Notes: generated by a model not told the origin, from the letters alone. 64,000 nt of DNA from Chitinophaga caseinilytica (GCF_038396765.1 NZ_CP150096.1:5625001-5689000), one strand, 5' to 3'; positions 16,982 to 28,300 are shown, numbered from the stretch's first letter. Numbers and translations are program-made.

Positions 16982-17644
16982 TCACTGGTGATGCTGGTGA
17001 AGGGTATCTTTCAGGTTTGATGCAGGTAATGTGTCTAGGTACTCTTTATATCGCCGCTTGACGTAAATCCCCAGTTCATACGCCGTTCCGTTGGTCAGAA
17101 GGTCTGCCGGCGGGCGCGTCCTGTCCACAAACTCGTCGAGACTGTCGCCCCGTAGCGGAATGAACCGCGCCACGGCTTCCGGGCTATAGTACTTCCGGAA
17201 AAAACCTTCCTGCTGCACCACGGTGATCCGCCGCCGGAAAGCCTCGTTGCGATTGTTCTTCCCGAACGATAGCAAGTCTGCCATCGCTCCAATATCGAGC
17301 CCTACGCCCGCCACCTGGTGCTTCCGCCCGTCGGCCCCTACAACCGTATTACCCGGCTTAGTCTTGTCGAACTGGAAAACATTGCCCAGCTTCGGTTGTT
17401 GCACCCCGCGCAACAGACGCTCCATTTCCAGCGAATCCTTCAGATAATTCGTCCCTCTTTTCGTGAACGTCTTCAGTTGGATGAGCCGCATGGAATCGGC
17501 GGTGCGCGCGGGCAACGTGTCCGTCAAACTTAATTGCGGACGTACATACCCGGTATACGGGAATGCCGGCTTTTTCGGTGCTTCCTGTGCGGAAACAGCG
17601 GTGCAGTACATGGCGCCGCAAAGCGTTATCAGGCGGGGATTCAT
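16982..17644 (-). CDS. Exported protein of unknown function
   Basis: 220 aa. The N-terminus (MNPRLITLCGAMYCTAVSAQE) looks like a signal peptide cleaved after SAQ. The mature protein is hydrophilic and rich in Arg and Lys, with no transmembrane segment and no motif I recognise. It lies 24 bases downstream of coaE on the same strand and may be co-transcribed. It converges with the small lipoprotein gene at 16476-16940. Confidence 0.68.
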   Translation of the reverse strand: MNPRLITLCGAMYCTAVSAQEAPKKPAFPYTGYVRPQLSLTDTLPARTADSMRLIQLKTFTKRGTNYLKDSLEMERLLRGVQQPKLGNVFQFDKTKPGNTVVGADGRKHQVAGVGLDIGAMADLLSFGKNNRNEAFRRRITVVQQEGFFRKYYSPEAVARFIPLRGDSLDEFVDRTRPPADLLTNGTAYELGIYVKRRYKEYLDTLPASNLKDTLHQHHQ

Positions 17645-17668
17645 GCCCCGAAGCTAACGGATGCCGTT

Positions 17669-18256
17669 CTAAGAAAAAGTTAAAAAAGTTTCGTGGAGCG
17701 CCAGCACCTGGGGGATAACCATTTGCTGTTCGTCGTTATACACCACGTAATCTGCCAGCTTTCGCTTGATCTGCTCGTCGAGCTGCTTGTGCATCCGGGC
17801 GATCACGGCGTTGCGGTCGGTACTGTCGCGCTGCATGACGCGCCTGATGCGGAGGGCTTCCGGGGCGTAAACGGTGATGACTTTATCGACGTGGTGGAAA
17901 GATTCGGTTTCGAACATGAGCGCGGCTTCCTTGATGACGTAGGGGGCGTTTTGCTGCCGGGCCCAGGTTTCGGAATCGCGGATGGTGGCGGGGTGGACGA
18001 GGGAGTTGAGGATATCGAGCTCTTCCTTGTCGTGGAACACGATGTCGGCGATGTGTTTGCGGTTGAGGGAGCCGTCGGGGAAATACGCCGCGTCGCCGAA
18101 ATGGCGGCGGATCTGTTCGGCGAGTTGTTTATCGCGGACCATGATGTCTTTAGCGGCTTCGTCGGCATAAAAAACGGGGATGCCGAGAAGGGCGAAGATC
18201 TTCGCCACGGTGGTTTTTCCGGAGCCGATGCCGCCGGTGATTCCGATGATGCGCAT
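17669..18256 (-). CDS. coaE: Dephospho-CoA kinase
   Basis: 195 aa cytoplasmic enzyme that phosphorylates the 3'-OH of dephospho-CoA, the last step of coenzyme A synthesis. The ATG at 18256 (MRIIGITGGIGSGKTTVAK) is chosen over a TTG nine bases upstream. The Walker A loop GGIGSGKTT is at residues 7-15; YADEAAKDIM and the helical lid (VMQRDSTDRNAVIARM) are typical. It sits next to yajC and nusB, an arrangement I recall as common in Bacteroidota, but a terminator hairpin separates it from yajC, so it may be expressed partly independently. Confidence 0.95.
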   Translation of the reverse strand: MRIIGITGGIGSGKTTVAKIFALLGIPVFYADEAAKDIMVRDKQLAEQIRRHFGDAAYFPDGSLNRKHIADIVFHDKEELDILNSLVHPATIRDSETWARQQNAPYVIKEAALMFETESFHHVDKVITVYAPEALRIRRVMQRDSTDRNAVIARMHKQLDEQIKRKLADYVVYNDEQQMVIPQVLALHETFLTFS

Positions 18257-18271
18257 GAAGGGCAAAATAAT

Positions 18272-18300
18272 AAAAAAAGAGAAGGCGGGAAGCCTTCTCC
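18272..18300 (-). terminator. Terminator or attenuator between yajC and coaE
   Basis: The minus strand reads GAGAAGGC, a 5-nt loop, GCCTTCTC and then seven T residues. It lies 28 bases after the yajC stop and just before the coaE start, so it should limit read-through into coaE. Confidence 0.72.
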
Positions 18301-18327
18301 TGTGATGTTTCCGTAAAGTCCGGAAAA

Positions 18328-18686
18328 TTATTTGGCAGCGTCGGCAGGTTTGTTCTGCGCGTTGGTGTATTCCATGCTGATGGCGGAACGTTCCATGGTG
18401 AAGAAGGTGCCGGGGCTCACTTCTACCTGAAGGGTGCCGTTGTCGTTGATTTTCTTCACTTTACCGTGGATACCGGCGATGGAAACTATTTTATCGCCTT
18501 CACGGAGGCTGTCGATGAACGTTTTCTGCGCTTTTGCCTTTTTAGTTTGCGGACGGATCATGAAGAGCCACATAACGAGGATCATGCCACCGAAGAAGAT
18601 CATGCTGCCCCAGCCGCCCATGCCGCCGCCCTGTGCGCCGCCAGCGGGGGCGTCATCAGGAATACGTTTGTTAAGAAGTTGTACAT
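18328..18686 (-). CDS. yajC: Preprotein translocase subunit YajC, N-terminal frame uncertain
   Basis: Small inner-membrane accessory of SecDF-YajC. The certain part runs from the ATG at 18621 to 18328 (97 aa): one TM helix (MIFFGGMILVMWLFMIRPQ), the basic KKAKAQK stretch, and a cytoplasmic beta domain (LREGDKIVSIAGIHGKV). The same frame continues upstream as a Gly/Ala-rich stretch (DDAPAGGAQGGG) typical of YajC N-termini but has no ATG before a stop. A good start exists at 18686 (MYNFLTNVFLMTPP) in another frame; one extra base in the five-base G run at 18646-18650 would join them. Either the gene starts at 18621 or there is a frameshift or sequencing error. Confidence 0.85.
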
Positions 18687-18722
18687 CTGTATGTGTTTAT
18701 TTGATTTGAACGGTTAAAGTTA

Positions 18723-19172
18723 CTATTTCTTTGCCACGATCTCCGCTGTAATGCGCGGGCCAGTGTTGGCGGCGGGTTCCGTGTTGGCTTCGATGAAGAT
18801 TTCCTTTTCGGTGTACCCTTCCGGGCGGCCCTTGGAATCGAATTTCACCTGGATGTATGCGGAATCGCCGGGGCGGATGGGCGCTTTCGGCCATTCCGGG
18901 ATGGTGCATCCGCAGGAAGCCTCGGCGCGGGTGATCAGCAGGTCGCTGCCGCCGATGTTTTTGAACTTGAAGGAATATTCGACCACTTCGCCGGCCACGA
19001 TCTTGCCGAAATTATGCACCTGTTTCTCGAAAGAGATGACGGGTTTGGCACCTGCCGGGGCGTTTTTTACCACGGATGGGCTGTCGGCCGGCGCTTTGCT
19101 GCCGCTTTGGCTGTTGTTACAGGCGCCGAGCGCGAGCACGGCGGCGAAAAAGACGGGAAAGGTCGCTTTCAT
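18723..19172 (-). CDS. DUF1573 lipoprotein
   Basis: 149 aa. Lipoprotein signal with lipobox LGAC (MKATFPVFFAAVLALGACNN), then a Ser/Ala/Pro linker and an Ig-like DUF1573 domain (FEKQVHNFGKIVAGEVVEYSFKFKNIGGSDLLI) that includes the conserved ASCGCTIPEWPKAPIRPGD segment. The function of the family is not established. It lies 6 bases behind nusB and ahead of yajC on the same strand, so it belongs to the nusB-DUF1573-yajC transcript. Confidence 0.9.
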   Translation of the reverse strand: MKATFPVFFAAVLALGACNNSQSGSKAPADSPSVVKNAPAGAKPVISFEKQVHNFGKIVAGEVVEYSFKFKNIGGSDLLITRAEASCGCTIPEWPKAPIRPGDSAYIQVKFDSKGRPEGYTEKEIFIEANTEPAANTGPRITAEIVAKK

Positions 19173-19178
19173 GGTCGT

Positions 19179-20108
19179 TTATTTACGGTTACGGTCCGTT
19201 TTCTCGATCAGGTTAGCCTGGGTGAGATCTTTGAGGATATTATCGAGGATGCCGTTGACGAACTGCCCGCTTTGCGGCGTGGAGTAGGCTTTGGCCAGGT
19301 CGATATATTCATTGATGGTCACTTTCGTGGGAATGGTGGGGAAATAGAGGAACTCGCAGACGCCCATTTCCATCAGCAGCATGTCTACCGCGGCGATGCG
19401 CTCGGGGTCCCAGTTCTGGAGCTTGGGCCGGATGAGCTCCAGGCAGTAGTCTTTTTTATTGAGGACGGTGCTGAGGAGATCGCGGGCGTATTCCAGTTTT
19501 TCGCGGCTGATGAGCTGGAGGAAGTTGAAGAGCTGGGGCTTGGAGAGGTAGTTGCCTACCAGGATGCCCATCATGTCTGCATCATCGCCCCAATGGAGGA
19601 AATTGTCTTCCATGTGCTGGATGAACAGTTCATTTTTCTCCAGAATATCGGAAAAGATGAATTCCACGATGTGTTTTTCGGAGGCTTTATCGCGCGAGGG
19701 GGCGGCGATGTACGCCTTATAGGCTTCCGTATCGGCGAGCTGGTTGTAGAGTTTGCGGGTGAGATCGGTATCTTCCAGGCGGCGGAGCTTCCAGGTGTCC
19801 ATGTTCACGAGGAACCCTTTGTCGTTCAGCACCTGGAACACGAAATCGTTCCCTGCCACCTTGGTGTTCACGGCGAGGTCTTCGGCGCTGGGTAGGTGCT
19901 TGGAGGCCCGCTGCTGCGCGTCCGTCTCCGCATACTGGGCCACGCGGGCCATAGAGTACAGGAGATAAGTGAATACCTGGCACGTCTGGTCCAGTTTCTC
20001 ATTCAGCAAACTCATGGCAGTGCCCGGTTTCACCGTTTCCTGCTCCATGGTGTCCATGGCATACAGAGTTTGCATTACTTTTACCCGGATATTTCTTCTA
20101 CTGATCAT
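19179..20108 (-). CDS. nusB: Transcription antitermination factor NusB
   Basis: 309 aa, about twice the length of the E. coli protein, as is usual in Bacteroidota, which carry a long insert between the first helix and the RNA-binding core. The N-terminus MISRRNIRVKVMQTLYAMD and the C-terminal block (ERIAAVDMLLMEMGVCEFLYFP, then TKVTINEYIDLAKAYSTPQSGQFVNGILDNI) are diagnostic. NusB works with NusE in the antitermination complex on rRNA operons. It is first in the minus-strand group nusB-DUF1573-yajC-coaE and is divergent from groES. Confidence 0.95.
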   Translation of the reverse strand: MISRRNIRVKVMQTLYAMDTMEQETVKPGTAMSLLNEKLDQTCQVFTYLLYSMARVAQYAETDAQQRASKHLPSAEDLAVNTKVAGNDFVFQVLNDKGFLVNMDTWKLRRLEDTDLTRKLYNQLADTEAYKAYIAAPSRDKASEKHIVEFIFSDILEKNELFIQHMEDNFLHWGDDADMMGILVGNYLSKPQLFNFLQLISREKLEYARDLLSTVLNKKDYCLELIRPKLQNWDPERIAAVDMLLMEMGVCEFLYFPTIPTKVTINEYIDLAKAYSTPQSGQFVNGILDNILKDLTQANLIEKTDRNRK

Positions 20109-20270
20109 GTGTACGCTTAGGAAAATGGCCGCAAATCTACTGTTTTACAGTGACTTTATAAAAAATACTTCCGGCCGCCCTCCCGGGGGGCCGCAAACTG
20201 CCATCTACGGGGGGCTGACAGGCCAAAAATGAAAAAATGTCATTTTCTGGCGGTGCCGTTTTAAAATAAT

Positions 20271-20278
20271 TATCTTTG
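20271..20278 (+). promoter_or_regulatory. Candidate -7 box of groES-groEL
   Basis: TATCTTTG matches TAnnTTTG and lies 118 bases upstream of groES, which would give a long 5' leader. No CIRCE inverted repeat was seen in the 287-bp gap. Confidence 0.4.
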
Positions 20279-20395
20279 GAACCTGAAAATTTGACCCGAA
20301 ATCCGTTTGGCACAATCTCTGTCAGGAGAACAACCGCCGGATTTCCCGGCAAACCGGATCATTTATAAACTCATCTTTTTAAAAATAGAATCAAA

Positions 20396-20680
20396 ATGGC
20401 TAAAAGCAAATTGAGTATCAAACCTCTGGCAGACAGGGTGATCGTAAAACCCGCAGCAGCTGAAGAAAAAACCGCAGGCGGCATCATCATCCCCGACACG
20501 GCTAAAGAAAAACCGCAACGCGGAACGGTGGTAGCAGCCGGCCCCGGTAAAAAAGATGAACCCGTGAGCGTGAAAGTAGGTGACACCGTGCTGTACGGCA
20601 AGTACTCCGGTACCGAAATCAGCCTCGAAGGGGAAGACTACTTGATCATGCGCGAATCCGACATCCTCGCTGTAGTTTAA
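20396..20680 (+). CDS. groES: Co-chaperonin GroES
   Basis: 94 aa, the usual length. It forms the heptameric lid of the GroEL folding chamber. The mobile loop region ([21 protein letters not shown]) and [16 protein letters not shown] are standard. groEL follows after 50 bases in the same operon. No CIRCE/HrcA operator is visible upstream, so heat-shock control would have to use another route. Confidence 0.98.
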   Translation: MAKSKLSIKPLADRVIVKPAAAEEKTAGGIIIPDTAKEKPQRGTVVAAGPGKKDEPVSVKVGDTVLYGKYSGTEISLEGEDYLIMRESDILAVV

Positions 20681-20691
20681 TCCAGCCCTGA

Positions 20692-22368
<1,677 letters not shown>

Positions 22369-22393
22369 TCCAACCCGTTCCGGAAATATTCCC

Positions 22394-22429
22394 ATCCCGT
22401 CCCTGCGCTTTTGCCGGGACGGGATTTTT
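22394..22429 (+). terminator. Intrinsic terminator of groESL
   Basis: A 10-bp stem (ATCCCGTCCC and its complement) is followed by five T residues, 25 bases after the groEL stop. Confidence 0.85.
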
Positions 22430-22484
22430 GTATATTGTAACATTACGCCCCCCGGCGCCGTTTAAGGTTAAAATCGCGTACCCG

Positions 22485-23011
22485 ATGCTGTTGATTAAAG
22501 GATTACGATTCCGATATGTGCTGACCGCCCTGTGCCTCGTGGCGCTGGCAGGAGCGATGGCGGGCTGCGCCAAAGAATCGCTCGAAAGCCAGGCCAGATT
22601 CGCGGACGACGTTTCCAGGGACATGGAAACCGTGCGCACCTGGCTCATCCAGCATAAAAAAGATTCCGGCACCGTGCTCCACCCGAGCGGGATCATTTAC
22701 AAGATCATCGACCCGGGAGATCGTTCAGACACCATCGACCTGGAAGAAATTCCGGTAGTGACATTCACCCGCCGGCTGTTCCCGACCGAACAGATCGTGG
22801 AAGCCGCCCCCTCCCTACTTCGTTCGACAATCGCAAATTGAAAGATCATATTCCCGGCTGGCGCATCGGCCTTCCCCTTATCTCGAAAGGCGGCCGCATA
22901 CTCATGTACATCCCGGCCCGGCTGGCATTCGCCAACATCGGCATCCCCGGCAGGATCCCGCCGAATTCCATCCTCATCTGCGACGTCACCTTAATCGATA
23001 TCAGAAAATAA
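22485..23011 (+). pseudogene. FKBP-type peptidyl-prolyl isomerase lipoprotein, frameshifted
   Basis: The frame from the ATG at 22485 has a lipoprotein signal (lipobox MAGC) and the first part of an FKBP domain, but runs to a premature stop at 22841. The remaining FKBP core is intact in the next frame: FDNRKLKDHIPGWRIGLPLI, then the conserved RIPPNSILICDVTLIDI, ending at 23011. Adding one base to the five-C run at 22807-22811 restores one continuous ~176 aa protein. It is either a genuine frameshift mutation or a sequencing error. A second, intact FKBP lipoprotein follows after 12 bases, so function may be partly redundant. Confidence 0.82.
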
Positions 23012-23023
23012 CCATTCAACAGT

Positions 23024-23524
23024 ATGAAGAAAATTTACCTTGGCCTGATCGCCCTGGCCGGCATCACCCTGGCCGTAGCCTGCAAGAAAGATAAAGACGA
23101 CCAACCGCCGTACGACTACGATAAACAGGCCGCCATCGATGAACAGACCATCAAGGATTATATCGCCAAAAACAACCTCACCGGCTTTCAGCGCGATACG
23201 ACCGGGGTATACTGGAAAGTGCTGCAGAACGGCGAAGGCGGGGATACCATCAAGCTGACCGACCGTTTCAACATCTCCTACAAAGGCTGGCTGCTGAACG
23301 GTACCCGGTTCGATTCCGCCAACACCACCACCTTCGACGACGTGCGCCTCGGCACCACCGGCCTCATTCCCGGGTTCAAAGTAGGCTTGCAGAAAACGAC
23401 CAAAAAAGGGAAAGTGCTGTATTTCATTCCCTCCGTACTGGGATACCGCAATGCCGACCGCGGGACCATTCCGCCGAACAGCGTGCTGAAGTTCGAAGTA
23501 ACGCTGAACAACTATTACTATTGA
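23024..23524 (+). CDS. FKBP-type peptidyl-prolyl isomerase, lipoprotein
   Basis: 166 aa. Lipoprotein signal with Cys at AVAC (MKKIYLGLIALAGITLAVACKKDKDD), a short charged linker, an N-terminal helix, then one FKBP domain (~70-165): FNISYKGWLLNGTRFDSANT, LIPGFKVGLQKTTKKGKVLYF and IPPNSVLKFEVTLNN. It should catalyse proline cis-trans isomerisation of envelope proteins in the periplasm. The canonical YGxxG segment is altered to LGYRNADRG, so activity may be reduced. It probably shares a transcript with the frameshifted paralogue upstream and ends at a terminator. Confidence 0.9.
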   Translation: MKKIYLGLIALAGITLAVACKKDKDDQPPYDYDKQAAIDEQTIKDYIAKNNLTGFQRDTTGVYWKVLQNGEGGDTIKLTDRFNISYKGWLLNGTRFDSANTTTFDDVRLGTTGLIPGFKVGLQKTTKKGKVLYFIPSVLGYRNADRGTIPPNSVLKFEVTLNNYYY

Positions 23525-23552
23525 TCCGGTAGGATTTCCCCTAAAACATATC

Positions 23553-23587
23553 ATGCCCGCCCGGTTACGACCGGAGCGGGCATTTTT
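23553..23587 (+). terminator. Intrinsic terminator after FKBP genes
   Basis: ATGCCCGC pairs with GCGGGCAT around an inner CCGG/CCGG stem and is followed by five T residues. Confidence 0.82.
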
Positions 23588-23661
23588 CATTCCGCAGAAT
23601 TTGTAGTACATTTAGAAAGACCACTATCTAACGCTTTTTTCCGGTACTATTCCCCGTCGGC

Positions 23662-24411
23662 ATGCAACGATCGCCCGTTCATATGGCCCCTTCCGTAATG
23701 CAGGAACACCGGTTCCTGGAGGTTTTCCGCGACCAGGAGGCCCGCCTCTTCGCGCTGGCACTGCGCATGACGAAATCCGCCGAATTTGCGCAAGACCTCG
23801 TGCAGGAAACTTTCCTCAAACTCTGGGAACACCGCGAGCAAATGCCCGACATCCGCAACATGGACGCCTGGCTGTACCGCGTGATGGAAAACAGGCTGAT
23901 GGACTTCCTCCGCAAAGCTGCGGCCGACGAGCGGTTACGGGAGCGGATATGGACCGCCCTCGCACAGGAGCCCCCTTCCCCCGCTACCATCACCGAAGCC
24001 AGGGAATACCACGCCCTCGTTTCCAAAGCCATCGACCAACTGCCGCCCCAACGCCGGCTGATCTACCGCCTCAACCGCGAAGAAGGCATGAGCTACCTCG
24101 AGATCGCCGACGAACTGAAAATCTCCCGCCACACCGTCAAAAACCAGCTTTCCTCCGCCCTCCAGGCCATCCGCGCCTTTCTCGTCAAAACCACCGGGCC
24201 GCTGTCTGTGCTGCTGACTTTTTTTATTTCCAATAGGAACATTTCCCCGCTGCTCCGTCTTCCTTCCATATACACCCCATTCTACGTATGGAAGAACGGA
24301 TACATTACCTTTTTAAACGTTATCGCGACAACGCCTGTACCCGGCAGGAATATGAAGAATTCTTCGCCCTGCTGCAACAGGCAGACCACGACGAGGCCGT
24401 TCGCCAGCTGA
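23662..24411 (+). CDS. ECF sigma factor, module 1; C-terminal end uncertain
   Basis: RNA polymerase sigma-70 factor of the extracytoplasmic-function type. Region 2 reads LFALALRMTKSAEFAQDLVQETFLKLWEHR (about 25-55), with DAWLYRVMENRLMDFLR; region 4 reads IDQLPPQRRLIYRLNREEGM and the helix-turn-helix MSYLEIADELKISRHTVKNQ. As read, the frame continues to 24411 and overlaps the FecR gene by 124 bases with a tail that does not look like a sigma factor. One more T in the seven-T run (24219-24225) would end it at 24236, 51 bases before FecR. It should drive the downstream SusCD operon when released by FecR. Confidence 0.88.
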   Translation: MQRSPVHMAPSVMQEHRFLEVFRDQEARLFALALRMTKSAEFAQDLVQETFLKLWEHREQMPDIRNMDAWLYRVMENRLMDFLRKAAADERLRERIWTALAQEPPSPATITEAREYHALVSKAIDQLPPQRRLIYRLNREEGMSYLEIADELKISRHTVKNQLSSALQAIRAFLVKTTGPLSVLLTFFISNRNISPLLRLPSIYTPFYVWKNGYITFLNVIATTPVPGRNMKNSSPCCNRQTTTRPFAS

Positions 24412-25244
24412 TCCGGCAGGCCTGGAACAGCGACGAAGAACTGCCGCACGCCGAAACGTACGTCAACAGCCGCGGGCGCCTCGTACACCCCGCCGGCCGG
24501 CAGTTGCGGCTCGTGAAAATGGCCGTGGCAGCGGCACTTGTGGCAACAGTGACCACCGCCGCGTGGCTGCTGTACCCACGTTCCGGCAACACGGGCCCTG
24601 TGGCCATGACCGGTCAGCAAACGGCCCGCAAGGAAACGCGGCGGCTGACCCTGCCCGATGGCACCCAGGTTTGGCTCAATACCGCCAGCACCTTGCGATA
24701 CGCGGAAGACTTCGGGCGAAAGGCCCGCACCGTCTATCTTTCAGGAGAAGCCTATTTCGATGTAGCACAGGATGGCGAACTGCCTTTCATCATCCACACC
24801 GGTCATATCTCCACCACCGTACTCGGAACGGCTTTCAACATCCGCGCATATCCCGGCCAGGCAGACGTGATCGTGGCCGTGAGCAGCGGGAAGGTAAAAG
24901 TGCAGTACGGGAAAGAAAAATCGGCCACGCTCACCGGCGGGCAACTCGTGAAAGTACGGCCGGAATTCATCCATGACGATGCGCCACGCAACATCGCCAC
25001 GAAAGACGCCGCTCCCTGGAAAGACGGCAACATGCTGTACGACGGAGAAAAGCTGGCCGATATCATCAGCGACCTGGAACGCACCTACGACGTGCGCATC
25101 CGGCTGGCACGGCCGGATTTGGGGGAAGAGCCGGTATCTACCGAGTTCCGGCGCGACATTGGCGCGGAAGCGGCCTTGAAAATACTGTGCAAATTGACGG
25201 ATAGCCGGCTCACACTGGCAGATGGGACCTATTTAATTCATTAA
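24288..25244 (+). CDS. FecR-family anti-sigma factor, module 1
   Basis: 318 aa. A cytoplasmic N-terminal anti-sigma part (1-75), one TM helix (MAVAAALVATVTTAAWLLY, ~80-98), then the periplasmic FecR domain (~115-215: RRLTLPDGTQVWLNTASTLRY and LSGEAYFDVAQD) and a C-terminal DUF4974-type domain (YDGEKLADIISDLERTYDVRI). It holds the cognate sigma factor until the STN domain of the loaded SusC receptor touches its periplasmic end. It lies between the sigma and SusC genes, the standard order. Confidence 0.93.
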   Translation: MEERIHYLFKRYRDNACTRQEYEEFFALLQQADHDEAVRQLIRQAWNSDEELPHAETYVNSRGRLVHPAGRQLRLVKMAVAAALVATVTTAAWLLYPRSGNTGPVAMTGQQTARKETRRLTLPDGTQVWLNTASTLRYAEDFGRKARTVYLSGEAYFDVAQDGELPFIIHTGHISTTVLGTAFNIRAYPGQADVIVAVSSGKVKVQYGKEKSATLTGGQLVKVRPEFIHDDAPRNIATKDAAPWKDGNMLYDGEKLADIISDLERTYDVRIRLARPDLGEEPVSTEFRRDIGAEAALKILCKLTDSRLTLADGTYLIH

Positions 25245-25390
25245 CCAAAATCTGAAACGATGACAAAAAGCTACAAGCGATTGTCAGGCTAGCGCCAGAA
25301 ATGCGGAGAGCCGCTCCGATTGCGACCCGGCTGCGGCTCCTCCTGCTTTTCAATAATCCCTATTCGGTAATTACTAAACAATTCAAAGCT

Positions 25391-28300
25391 ATGAATTTGT
25401 ATGTAGAAAACTGCATTTTCATCGACCCCTGCTTGGAAAAAAGACAGCCCCCAAAACCCGGGCCGTCTCGTCTCAACTGGTTGATTATGAGAATATCCAT
25501 CCTGGCCATCTTATTGACTTTCAACGGAATCCTCGTCGCGGCCGACGGCGCCGGGCAGGATATCCGGAAAGTCGTCGTTTCCGTAGACCTGAACAACGTT
25601 TCGCTCCGCCAGGCGCTGCGCGAGATCGGGTCTTTGGCCGACTGCTCGTTCACCTACAAAACCCGCGACCTCGAAGGCTATGGCAACGTGACGTACCGCG
25701 CGGCCGGCATTCCCGTCGGCAAGTTGCTCGACGCCCTGTTGCTGCCCAAGGGATTGCAGTATGAACAGATGAACGACCACATCGTTATCAAGAAAATCCC
25801 CCCCGGCAACGCCTTCGAAGCCATTCCTGCGGAAGCTCCTGATTTCGACGGCGGCATCCGCGGCATCGTGCGCACTCCAGACGGGCGGCCCCTGCCCTTC
25901 GCCACCGTGCAGATCGCCGGCACCTCGCAGGGCACCGTGGCCGACGATGAAGGCCGGTACAGCATCGGCGGGCTCAAAGCCGGGACTTACACGCTGAACG
26001 CCAGCGCCATCGGGCATAAAGCGCAAACCGTCACCGTTTCCGTAACGGACGGGTTCACCGTCGCCGATTTTACCATGGAAGCCAACGACAGCCAACTGTC
26101 TGAAGTAGTGGTAACGGCCCTGGGCATCAAGCGCGACGAGCGCTCGCTCGGCTACGCGCGCCAGGGCGTGAAGGGCGAGAACCTCACTTTCACCAAAGAA
26201 CAGAACGTGCTGGGATCGCTCGCGGGCAAGATCGCGGGGGTGCAGGTGACCGGGGCCTCCGGCGCCAGCATGGGCGGCACACAGAAAATAAAGATCCGCG
26301 GCGTCAACTCGCTGTCGGGCGCCGACCAGCCGCTCATCGTCATCGACGGTACGCCGATCTCCAACGCCAACTTCGCCGTTTTTGACGGCGCCGATTACGG
26401 GAACCTGGCGCAAGACATCAATCCTGAAGACGTGGAAAGCGTGGAAGTGCTCAAAGGCCCCGCGGCATCGGCGTTGTACGGCATCCGCGGTCAATACGGC
26501 GTGATCATGATCACCACCCGCAAAGGCAGCAAGGGGCCGAAGAAAGTGAACGTGACCCTCAACTCCGCATTCTCCCTGGAAAAGGCCGGCAACTTCATGC
26601 CCATGCAAAACATCTACGGCGCCGGCAATTCGCAGACCTGGAAAACGAACGCGGCCGGTGAAAAAGTCGTGCAAATGGACTGGGATGAAAGCTGGGGAAC
26701 GAAGATGGACGGAACGCCCGCCCGCCAGGTGTTCAGCTACTACCCCATGGACCCCGATTACGGCAAACTGACGCCGTTCGTGGCCCATCCGGACAATGTG
26801 AAAGATTACTACGAAACCGGCTATACGTTCAACAACGGCGTGAGCGTGACCGGCGGCAATCAGAATACCGCCTTCCGGCTCAGCTACAACAATACCAGCA
26901 TCGGCGGCATCGAGCCGAATACCTGGCTGAAACGGAACAACCTCGGGTTCAGCGGCTCGCTCGACCTGTTGCCCAACCTCACCGTGACCACCAACCTGAA
27001 CTACGCCACCAACCAGGCGCAGCGCCCGAAACAGGGATCGGAAGACGGCGCGAGGTTTATGGTACAGTGGTTCCAGCGGAACATGGACATGCGCCGGCTG
27101 AAAGCATACAAATACCCCGACGGGCGCATGCTGGGTTGGAGCATCGCCGTACCAACGGCCGCCAATCCCGAGCCCTCGCTCACCAACTGGAACAACCCTT
27201 ATTTCCTGGCGTATGAAAGTCCTGCCAACGACGGCCGCGACCGCTTCTTCGGCGACGTGGGGCTGACGTATGAGGTCATTCCCGGCCTGAAGCTCAGCGG
27301 ATTTGCGCGGGGCGACATGTTCACGCAGAACATACAGACGCGGCACGGGTTCGGGGGGATAGGCGATCCGTTTTACTCGATCGGTAAATACCAGAACACG
27401 GAAATGAACTATGAATTCCTGGCGCAATATTCCAGGAACTGGAACGATTTTTCGCTGAACGCCAACGTGGGCGCGAACAGCTACCGGCGCCAATACAGCT
27501 ATATGTACGGCGAAACGGTGGGCGGGTTAACGAGCCCGGACTGGTTCAACCTCGAAGCGTCCAAAGACAGGCCGTTGATCGAGAATTATTACAGCGAGAA
27601 AAAGATCCGGAGCATGTACGGCCTCGTTTCTTTCGGGTATAAAAACCGTTACTTCCTGGAAGCCACGCTCCGCAACGATAATTCTTCCACCCTCATCCAG
27701 GACAACAATTCCTACTGGTACCCTTCCGTTTCCGCGAGCTACGTGTTCAGCGACGACCTGAAATGGAAACCGCTTTCCTACGGCAAGCTGCGCCTCAGCT
27801 ATGCGCAGGCCGGCAGCGATCTCAACGTGTACGAGACCAGCAACAACTTCGGCGTGGGAACGATCTACACGTTGCCCGACAAATCGGTGGTGAACACCCT
27901 GTACGTCCGCGACCGGCTGATCAACCCGAAAATCGAGCCGTCGTTCGCGCATTCGTATGAAGCAGGCGTTGACCTGAAATTCCTCAACAACAGGATCGGC
28001 CTGGATTTCACGTGGTACCTCCAGAAAAACGTCAACCAGATCATCAACCTGCCCCTTTCCAGCACCGGCGGGTTTGCGACCACGATCATCAACGCGGGGC
28101 TCATCCGGAACAAGGGCTTCGAAATTGCGCTGAGCGCAACGCCGGTCGTAACCAAAAACTTCACCTGGCAAACCGTCTTCAACCTGAACCGCAACCGGAA
28201 CATGGTAGTGGAACTGGCGCCGGGACAGAACGTTTTCCCGCTGGACAATACGCGGTACTCGCAGGTGGACAGCTACCTGAACTCCTACGTGGGCGAGCCT

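Noticed and set aside
25511..27493. Open frame on the minus strand opposite SusC of module 1
   Set aside because: It lies wholly within a SusC gene whose domains are continuous on the plus strand.
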